Below are positions 32,024 through 37,551 of a stretch of 37,551 bases of DNA, piece after piece. Below the pieces are notes generated by a model. It saw only the letters and a list, made by a program, of their open reading frames with translations, ran no database searches and was not told where the DNA came from. A program made the translations under genes and the position numbers. Position 1 is the first letter of the stretch. Each line of letters opens with the position of its first letter. The DNA is from Petrotoga sp. 9PW.55.5.1. GTDB lineage: Bacteria; Thermotogota; Thermotogae; Petrotogales; Petrotogaceae. The DNA is taken from positions 1 through 37,551 of the forward strand of contig NZ_AUPM01000032.1 in NCBI RefSeq assembly GCF_003265365.1, in the 5' to 3' direction.

Positions 32024-33304
32024 GTGAAGAGGTTATTGATTCATATCATTGATATAGTGCTAATTTTCTCGATAAATTCATTAGTTTTACAACTACCAAT
32101 ATTTATATCTTTAATTTCTTCTATTATCATATATTTGGGGCTGTATTCTTTCAGATTATACGATCTAGAACCAATGGGGAATTATACAGAGTCTGTTATA
32201 AAAACGGCAGTGGGGACACTAGTAAGTTATATCGTAATACTCATTATTTATTTCTTTCTTACAAACTACTTCAATAGATTGTTCTTCGTCACAAACTTGT
32301 TATCAACAATTCTTATAATTCCAGTTTTACACAAGATTGAGTACGTAATATATAAAAAACACATCCCCGTTAAGAATTACCTTGTTATAGGAAGAAAGGC
32401 AGAGATCGGTCATATCATGGATGAGATTTCTCATAAATCCTTAAACAAACTAAAATTCACTCAGTATATTAACCCTAGCCCAACAACTTTGGAAAAATTA
32501 ATAAAACAAAGTACAAGCAAATATTCAATTCAACCAATAGACGCCATTGTCATAACAGATCCCCAGTTAGAAAAAAGAGTTAAACCACAAATAGAAAATT
32601 TCAAAGAGGAAGGACTTAAAATCGAATACTTACCTAACATGGTAGAAAAATACCTAAATCGTATACCAATAGAAGTAGCTGAGAAATTTAAGGAGTATTA
32701 TGAAGTAATATTCCAAGAAACTCAACCTGATCCTGTACAAAAAATTCTTGATAAACTATTAGGATCTTTACTTTTATTGATTTTTTCTCCTTTTATGCTT
32801 ATAATAAGTCTAGCTATTTTGATTGAAGATGGAAGACCAATAATTTACAAACAAAAAAGAATGGGAAAGAACGAAAAAATATTCATAATGAACAAATTCA
32901 GATCATTAAAAGAAACTGAAATAAACGAAAATAATCCTAACGAAGATATAGAAAAAAGGGTTTTGAAAACTGGAAAAATAACCAGAAAACTAAGACTTGA
33001 CGAACTCCCCCAATTTTGGAATATAATAAAAGGAGATATGTCAATTGTAGGACCAAGACCAGAGATGCTTAAGTTCCATAATATTATGTCAAGCCAAATC
33101 CCTTTTTATAACTTCAGACTCAAAATAAATCCGGGAATAACAGGCTGGGCTCAAATATATTACAAACATACATCTACTCTTGAAGATTATATCATTAAAA
33201 CAGAATATGACTTATACTACATAAAAAACAGAAACACTTTTTTAGACCTTCAAATAATGCTTAAAACACTCGAAACTATCTTAGGAATGAGGGGGGCAAG
33301 GTGA
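32024..33304 (+). CDS. Undecaprenyl-phosphate sugar-1-phosphate transferase (WbaP/WcaJ-like)
   Basis: Starts the lipid-linked repeat unit by moving sugar-1-phosphate from a nucleotide sugar to undecaprenyl phosphate. 426 residues: four N-terminal membrane helices (1-110), a nucleotide-binding-like middle part ('KNYLVIGRKAEIGHIMDEI'), then the catalytic Bac_transf domain from about 240. Its signatures are 'LDKLLGSLLLLIFSPFMLIISLAI', 'PIIYKQKRMGKNEKIFIMNKFRSL', 'RKLRLDELPQFWNIIKGDMSIVGPRPE' and 'NPGITGWAQIYYKHT'. Start GTG, with GGAGG at 32007-32011. First gene of the plus-strand operon; its TGA overlaps the next start (GTGA). Confidence 0.95.
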   Translation: MKRLLIHIIDIVLIFSINSLVLQLPIFISLISSIIIYLGLYSFRLYDLEPMGNYTESVIKTAVGTLVSYIVILIIYFFLTNYFNRLFFVTNLLSTILIIPVLHKIEYVIYKKHIPVKNYLVIGRKAEIGHIMDEISHKSLNKLKFTQYINPSPTTLEKLIKQSTSKYSIQPIDAIVITDPQLEKRVKPQIENFKEEGLKIEYLPNMVEKYLNRIPIEVAEKFKEYYEVIFQETQPDPVQKILDKLLGSLLLLIFSPFMLIISLAILIEDGRPIIYKQKRMGKNEKIFIMNKFRSLKETEINENNPNEDIEKRVLKTGKITRKLRLDELPQFWNIIKGDMSIVGPRPEMLKFHNIMSSQIPFYNFRLKINPGITGWAQIYYKHTSTLEDYIIKTEYDLYYIKNRNTFLDLQIMLKTLETILGMRGAR

Positions 33305-34317
33305 GTTCCTCAATAGCTGTGTCAGTAATTATTCCTACGTATAACTCTGAAAAATATGTGAAAAAATGTCTCAATTCTGTAATTATACAAACTTTAAATA
33401 ATATTGAAATAATAATAATAGACAATATTTCAATTGATAATACTGTCAGAGTAGCAAAAGATATACTTTCGAATAGCAAAAAAAATTTTGAAATAATAAA
33501 AAACCCAAAATTAGGGGTTAGTTTTTCTAGGAATATTGGAATAGAAGCCTCAAAAGGTGAATATATATATTTTCTGGATTCAGATGATTATCTTTTAGAA
33601 AAAGAAGCTTTGGAAAACGCATACAAACTTGCTAAAGTTAACGATTTAGATATAGTACATTTTGGATTCAATAGAGTAGATGAAGAAGGTAAAATAAAAG
33701 TTCCATATAATAGATTTTATAAATATATAACTTCAATTGAAAGTGGTAATCAGGTACTCGAAAAATATTTAAAAGGTAAAGTTTGGCTATGCACTGGTAA
33801 TTGCATATATAAAATGAATACCATAAAAAATAATTCTTTATTCTACACTGAAAATTGTAGAGTAGGGGAAGATCAGGAGTTTATCATAAAAACGCTTGTA
33901 AATTCTAAAAGAATTTTATCAGTAAACAAAGTTTATATAAATTATCTTTCAAGAAAAGAATCTTTATCAAAAAACTCTTTAATACTTCTTGAAGCAGTTG
34001 AGACCTTTGAGAGAATTAAAAGTTATTTGAAATCTCGGGATCAAAACTACGAAAAATTAATTTCGATTATTGATACTCATAAGATCCCTTATTTAATCGT
34101 CAGGGCTATTATTAAAGCTTCACTTATTGAAGGTGATTCTTCCATTGTAGAAAAATCATTAAATGAAAATAATAAGTATAAGACTTATTTAAAAAAAACA
34201 AAGTTCGGTTTTATTCCTTATTATTTTGGAACTTATATGGCCGCTAAGAGTTTTCTATTTTTTCCAAAATTTTTTTATAAAGCTATTCATTTGTTTTCGA
34301 AAATTTTAAGCTATTGA
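33301..34317 (+). CDS. Family 2 glycosyltransferase
   Basis: 338 residues. GT-A fold: VSVIIPTYNSEKYVKKCLNS at the start, 'IEIIIIDNISIDNTVRV', 'SFSRNIGIEASKGEYIYFLDSDDYLL' with the DxD metal site, and 'VGEDQEFIIKTL' further on, which supplies the catalytic acidic residue. A C-terminal hydrophobic patch (FGFIPYYFGTYMAAKSFLFFPKFF) may bring it to the membrane. GTG start overlapping the previous stop by four bases, with GAGGGGGG upstream. Adds one sugar to the lipid-linked unit; donor unknown. Confidence 0.93.
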   Translation: MSSSIAVSVIIPTYNSEKYVKKCLNSVIIQTLNNIEIIIIDNISIDNTVRVAKDILSNSKKNFEIIKNPKLGVSFSRNIGIEASKGEYIYFLDSDDYLLEKEALENAYKLAKVNDLDIVHFGFNRVDEEGKIKVPYNRFYKYITSIESGNQVLEKYLKGKVWLCTGNCIYKMNTIKNNSLFYTENCRVGEDQEFIIKTLVNSKRILSVNKVYINYLSRKESLSKNSLILLEAVETFERIKSYLKSRDQNYEKLISIIDTHKIPYLIVRAIIKASLIEGDSSIVEKSLNENNKYKTYLKKTKFGFIPYYFGTYMAAKSFLFFPKFFYKAIHLFSKILSY

Positions 34318-34377
34318 TTAATAACAAATAATATTAGAATTAATTGAATAATATTTTTATAACTTGCGGGTGAAAAT

Positions 34378-35418
34378 ATGATTTTGGCTTTTTTATATTC
34401 TCTACAACATATTGTTTTTTTGTTAATCCACGACAAGAGATATAAACATTTTTTCATATTTTTTTCTTTAATTGTTTTTATATTAATTTATATTTTAAAA
34501 CCGGACACGTACGATATACCTGCCTACGTTGCTTCGGTTGATTACCCGTATTTTGAACCTTTGTTTTCACTTTTAATCATAATATTGAGACCTTTTCTAA
34601 GCAACAGAAATGTTATCCTAGTAATCCAATTTTTAATAGGGGTATTAACATTTTTTGTTATAAATATTTATACAAAAGATTATAAAAACAGAGTTGATAA
34701 AAAAGTATCTTATATTCTAGCTTTTTTTTCCGTTGCTTTTACACTAGGTGTGAATAATGGTTTAAGACAATACATGGCAAGTTTAATAGTCTTCATATCT
34801 ATTTGGTTTTTTTTAAATAATAAAATTATTTTATCTTTATTAGTTTTTTGTTTTGCACCTATGATCCATTTAAGTTCTTCAATGTTTTATTTTCTAGTTA
34901 TAACTATAATATATGTTTCTAAAAAGCGGTTTTTTTCAAAAATAAGAAGAACATTATCTATTTTAAGCTTCAATCTTCATATAAATCTTTTAAAAACTTT
35001 AATTTTTATTTCCAGTATTATCTTAATAATTCTACTACCTGTAATAGTAAGTTATACTCCGTATGCTAGTTACCTTAATCGAAATATTGTAGAAGGTAGA
35101 GTAGATTTTACCATAAAATATTTTCCTATTCTATTAAGTTTTGTTATTAGTGAATATTTTTTTGGAAAGATTAAGAAAGAAGATTATATTTTTTCACAAC
35201 TTAGAATCATACGTACGTTTTTTATAGTTTTTATGTTTTTCTTTATTTTCTTTAATTCTTTGAACGAATTAGCTTCTCGAGTTCTAAGTTTTTATTTCAG
35301 TTTAGAAATGATTGTTTTGTCTTTATCTTATGTAAAAGGATATAAAACCGGGGCTATAGTAATCAATTTGAGTTATGCTTTTGCTATCAACGCTATTAAT
35401 GTTATCGGAAGGATATGA
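34378..35418 (+). CDS. EpsG-like polysaccharide polymerase
   Basis: 346 residues, about ten membrane helices. After the second helix comes 'KPDTYDIPAYVASVDYPYFEPLFSLL', the Asp/Tyr-rich first loop followed by E-P-x-F that marks EpsG/Wzy-type polymerases, and 'GVNNGLRQYMASLIVFIS' at the third to fourth helices, where family members carry a conserved Arg-Gln. Its role would be to link repeat units on the outer face of the membrane. ATG with GCGGGTGA upstream; a 60-bp AT-rich gap separates it from the GT2 gene. Sequence conservation in this family is low, so the call rests on topology and context. Confidence 0.75.
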   Translation: MILAFLYSLQHIVFLLIHDKRYKHFFIFFSLIVFILIYILKPDTYDIPAYVASVDYPYFEPLFSLLIIILRPFLSNRNVILVIQFLIGVLTFFVINIYTKDYKNRVDKKVSYILAFFSVAFTLGVNNGLRQYMASLIVFISIWFFLNNKIILSLLVFCFAPMIHLSSSMFYFLVITIIYVSKKRFFSKIRRTLSILSFNLHINLLKTLIFISSIILIILLPVIVSYTPYASYLNRNIVEGRVDFTIKYFPILLSFVISEYFFGKIKKEDYIFSQLRIIRTFFIVFMFFFIFFNSLNELASRVLSFYFSLEMIVLSLSYVKGYKTGAIVINLSYAFAINAINVIGRI

Positions 35419-35459
35419 ATTTATACTATTCCTAAAATTATGAGAAAAAAGGAGTAATA

Positions 35460-36734
35460 ATGAACAATAAAAAAGTATTATTGATTTCTGGTATAGTCGG
35501 ACCATTAAAATCTAGTAATAACTCTTTCACGAATACCGTAAAGGGATATTTAAACAATGGATTCAAAGTTTATCATTTCGCTTTCTATAATAAAAGAAAC
35601 ACAAAATATGAACTATTTGAATTGCTGGAAAATAAAAATTATAAGTTTTTTGGTATACCATATTTTGTATCTTACTTTTTGAACGGTAAAAGGAGAAATA
35701 AGAAAAGAGGAAAAAATGATTATATTATAGAGAGTATTCATCCAAACGAAGTAATTAAACCAAATTCTGAAATTTCTAAAACTCAATATTTTTTTAATTT
35801 ATTTTATAGTATATTTGAAAGTATTAGATTATTATTATTTTCTCCTTTTATCCGTCCAGACATTATTTATGCATATGAGATATTTGGAGTAAATCCTGGT
35901 TATTTCATAGCCAAAATACTTAATAAACCACTAATTAAAAGATTTCAAGGTACTTTTATTGATAAAGATAATATAAATTCAAAAAAAACACTATTTCACA
36001 AAAAGGCATATGAGAAAGATTGTACTTTAAATATTATGACCAATGATGGAACCAAAGGAGATGAAGTATTAAGAAAATTAGGTTTTAGTGAAGAAAAAAT
36101 ACTTTTCTTGATTAATGGTTTGGATGAAAGAATCAGAAAAAGTATTCGCGAAAAGGATTTGGAAAAATTTAAATTAAAATTGGATTTAGGTGATAAAGAC
36201 TTAGTTCTTGGTATATTTAATAGATTTTATCCGTTCAAAAGGATTGACCGTGCTGTTTATCTCTTGAAGGAATTAAAGGAAGAGTTAGATAATCCATATT
36301 TGCTTATTGGGGGAATGGGGGGACCAACAGAATCAACTATCAGAAAAATGGTGAAAAATTTTCACCTTGAAGATAACGTGAAATTTCTCGGAGAAATACA
36401 ATATGATGATATGTTTTTATATTATAAGGTTTGTGATGTGATATTACTTTTAAATGATTATGCCAACACAGGGAACCAACTTTTAGAAGCTGCGTATTTA
36501 GGCAAGCAAACTATTGCAGTTGATGATGAAAATAACTCAAAAATTTTTAAATTTGAAAATATTCATTATGTAAATCCATACAATTTTTTAGAAGAATCAG
36601 TAAAACTTTCTATGGAGATTTATAAAAATAAAAATAATATTGAAGAAAGGATAAATAATAAAATTCTGTCGTGGGAACAAAGAATGGATATAGAAATCAA
36701 GAAAGTAGAAGAAATACTAGGAAAGAATTGTTGA
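35460..36734 (+). CDS. Family 4 glycosyltransferase
   Basis: 424 residues with the GT-B layout. N-terminal 'KKVLLISGIVGPLKSSNNSFTNTVKGYLNNGFKVYHF', middle 'PDIIYAYEIFGVNPGYFIAKILNKPLIKRFQGTF', and the C-terminal nucleotide-sugar domain with 'LVLGIFNRFYPFKRIDRAVYLLKEL', 'NPYLLIGGMGGPTES', 'NVKFLGEIQYDDMFLYYKVCDVILLLNDYANTGNQLLEAAYLGKQTIAVDD'. The last holds an N-x-L-L-E-A site in place of the usual EGFGLPxLEA, a mild departure. ATG with GGAGTAAT upstream. Donor and acceptor unknown. Confidence 0.87.
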   Translation: MNNKKVLLISGIVGPLKSSNNSFTNTVKGYLNNGFKVYHFAFYNKRNTKYELFELLENKNYKFFGIPYFVSYFLNGKRRNKKRGKNDYIIESIHPNEVIKPNSEISKTQYFFNLFYSIFESIRLLLFSPFIRPDIIYAYEIFGVNPGYFIAKILNKPLIKRFQGTFIDKDNINSKKTLFHKKAYEKDCTLNIMTNDGTKGDEVLRKLGFSEEKILFLINGLDERIRKSIREKDLEKFKLKLDLGDKDLVLGIFNRFYPFKRIDRAVYLLKELKEELDNPYLLIGGMGGPTESTIRKMVKNFHLEDNVKFLGEIQYDDMFLYYKVCDVILLLNDYANTGNQLLEAAYLGKQTIAVDDENNSKIFKFENIHYVNPYNFLEESVKLSMEIYKNKNNIEERINNKILSWEQRMDIEIKKVEEILGKNC

Positions 36735-36912
36735 AGAAATCCAATTCAAGAGAGGAAGGCCTTAATTTCTTTATTATTTTATGAATTGACAGTTTTATAA
36801 GGCGTGATCAAAAGAAAATCCATAAAAATTACTAAGTTAATTAGCCTTATAGGCAATTTATGATTTGTTTTTCAAAAAAACAAAATCTTATATAGAGGGA
36901 AGGGAGAAAAAT

Positions 36913-37485
36913 TTGAAACTAATCAGTCTAATAGGCGCTCGTCCACAAATAATTAAAGAAGCAATTTTAAATCAAGAATTAGAAAAAGAAGGAATAGAAG
37001 AAATCCTGGTTCATTCTGGACAACATTATGACTTTAACATGTCTGATGTATTTTTCAAAGTTTTAAATATAAAAAAAGCTAATTACAATTTAGGAATAGG
37101 TTCAGGAACACATGCAGAAATGACTGGCAAAACAATGATAGAATTTGAAAAGGTAGTACTAAAAGAACGCCCTGATATTATACTAGTATATGGAGACACA
37201 AACACCACCTTAGCTGGAGCATTAGTTGGCTCAAAGTTAAAAATCCCAGTTGCACATGTAGAAGCAGGTATAAGGCAAGAACCAAAGGATATGCCAGAAG
37301 AGATAAATAGAGTACTAACAGACCATGTATCTAAGTACTTATTCTGTCCTTCTAAATTAGCTATGAATAACCTAAAAAAAGAAAACATAAAAGAAGGAGT
37401 ATATTTTACAGGAGATATAATGTATGATCTTTTTTTAAAGATGAAACCATACTTTGATGAAAGTATTATCAACAAATTAGTTTAG
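36913..37485 (+). CDS. wecB: UDP-N-acetylglucosamine 2-epimerase, N-terminal half, interrupted by an amber codon
   Basis: WecB-type epimerases convert UDP-GlcNAc to UDP-ManNAc and are about 360-380 residues. The start is set at TTG 36913 (AGGGAAGGGAG just upstream); an in-frame ATG at 36865 would add 16 unrelated residues. The 190-residue product shows KLISLIGARPQIIKEA, 'LVHSGQHYDFNMSDVFF', 'LVYGDTNTTLAGAL', 'VAHVEAGIRQEPKDMPEEINRVLTDHVS' and 'GVYFTGDIMYD'. The frame stops at TAG 37483-37485, but the same frame then continues with recognisable WecB sequence to the window edge. The 178-bp gap in front holds only AT-rich sequence, small inverted repeats and no clear promoter. Truncated protein or pseudogene. 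Confidence 0.85.
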   Translation: MKLISLIGARPQIIKEAILNQELEKEGIEEILVHSGQHYDFNMSDVFFKVLNIKKANYNLGIGSGTHAEMTGKTMIEFEKVVLKERPDIILVYGDTNTTLAGALVGSKLKIPVAHVEAGIRQEPKDMPEEINRVLTDHVSKYLFCPSKLAMNNLKKENIKEGVYFTGDIMYDLFLKMKPYFDESIINKLV

Positions 37486-37551
37486 AAGAAAATAAATATA
37501 GTAGTAACCACAATACACAGAGACTTCAACACAGATAACAAATCAAATTTA
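37486..37551 (+). pseudogene. wecB: Continuation of wecB after the amber codon, cut by the window end
   Basis: In the same frame as 36913-37485 the bases read KKINIVVTTIHRDFNTDNKS and onward with no further stop. The motif TTIHRDFNTDN matches the WecB T-x-HRxxNxDN segment that normally follows soon after the first Rossmann domain. The downstream half of the enzyme is therefore present but separated by one stop codon. Confidence 0.75.

Noticed and set aside
36786-36791. TTGACA as -35 of a promoter for wecB
   Set aside because: No -10 lies at 15-19 bp; the nearest TATAAG is only 5 bp away.
36865-36912. Longer wecB start at ATG 36865
   Set aside because: The added MFFKKTKSYIEGREKN is unlike WecB, and the TTG at 36913 has AGGGAAGGGAG directly upstream and begins the conserved KLISLIGARPQ.
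36735-36912. Possible intrinsic terminator after the GT4 gene (AGAAAT/ATTTCT and AAGGCCTT)
   Set aside because: The only closing stem is 6 bp with a loop of about 25 bases, and AAGGCCTT is a bare palindrome with no room for a loop.
37083-37475. Minus-strand ORF of 130 codons opposite wecB
   Set aside because: Antisense shadow of a conserved coding region; no family resemblance and no start signals.

Overview
The window looks like part of a chromosome from a low-GC member of the Thermotogota, most probably Petrotoga or a close relative. This is inferred from gene content and style, not from a database search. The DNA is AT-rich, with strong GGAGGT-type ribosome binding sites, many TTG and GTG starts and very tight gene packing. 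It also has a short signal-peptide protein ending in Phe like a toga/outer-membrane beta-barrel, paired glgD/glgC genes, and an unusually consistent extended -10 promoter motif (TGnTATAAT or close) at ten places. No rRNA, tRNA, CRISPR array, complete insertion sequence or prophage was seen.

Layout. (1) 1-800 is a degraded patch: two remnants of Rpn-type PD-(D/E)XK nuclease/transposase genes flank a mosaic of nested palindromes (about 197-476). A piece of this mosaic recurs at 18310-18357. (2) 914-3459: arginine deiminase (arcA) overlaps a P-loop protein of the cyclic-2,3-diphosphoglycerate-synthetase-like family. (3) 3569-11623 is a long co-directional run: membrane protein, LytR-CpsA-Psr protein, FtsX/LolE-like permease, ndk, glgD, glgC, two membrane proteins of unknown function and a radical SAM enzyme. 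It ends convergently, with a short overlap, against a glycerophosphodiester phosphodiesterase gene. (4) 12517-18317: a ribose utilisation operon (LacI-type regulator, rbsD, rbsA, rbsC, rbsB, terminator, rbsK) with two LacI-type operators in front. (5) 18372-22551: a major facilitator transporter and a cytoplasmic-type gamma-glutamyltransferase on the minus strand, then a secreted Asn-rich protein and a small outer-membrane-like barrel on the plus strand. (6) 22588-37551: an exopolysaccharide locus split around a divergent promoter region (31752-32023). The minus arm carries a CBM20/48-like anchored protein, an AddB-like nuclease, a Wzz-type protein with a degenerate kinase-like tail, a Wzc-type tyrosine kinase, a PHP-type tyrosine phosphatase and an acetyltransferase. 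The plus arm carries the initiating sugar-phosphate transferase, a GT2 glycosyltransferase, an EpsG-like polymerase, a GT4 glycosyltransferase and wecB.

How the parts work together (inference). GlgC/GlgD make ADP-glucose for storage glycan. The ribose operon imports and phosphorylates ribose under LacI-type control. The exopolysaccharide arm builds a lipid-linked repeat unit whose polymerisation and export would be governed by the BY-kinase/PHP phosphatase pair. The LCP protein could attach polymer to an envelope acceptor.

Most notable observations: an in-frame amber codon in wecB with recognisable WecB sequence continuing after it; a (TAY)10 triplet tract encoding ten consecutive tyrosines at the BY-kinase tail; a BY-kinase paralogue with a degenerate nucleotide-binding tail; an orphan AddB-like Fe-S nuclease co-transcribed with a glycan-binding membrane protein inside a polysaccharide locus; long inverted repeats on predicted transcription start points; and the palindrome mosaic. 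I did not find a clear-cut new defence or mobile system. The nearest candidate is the CBM20/48-like protein plus AddB-like nuclease pair.
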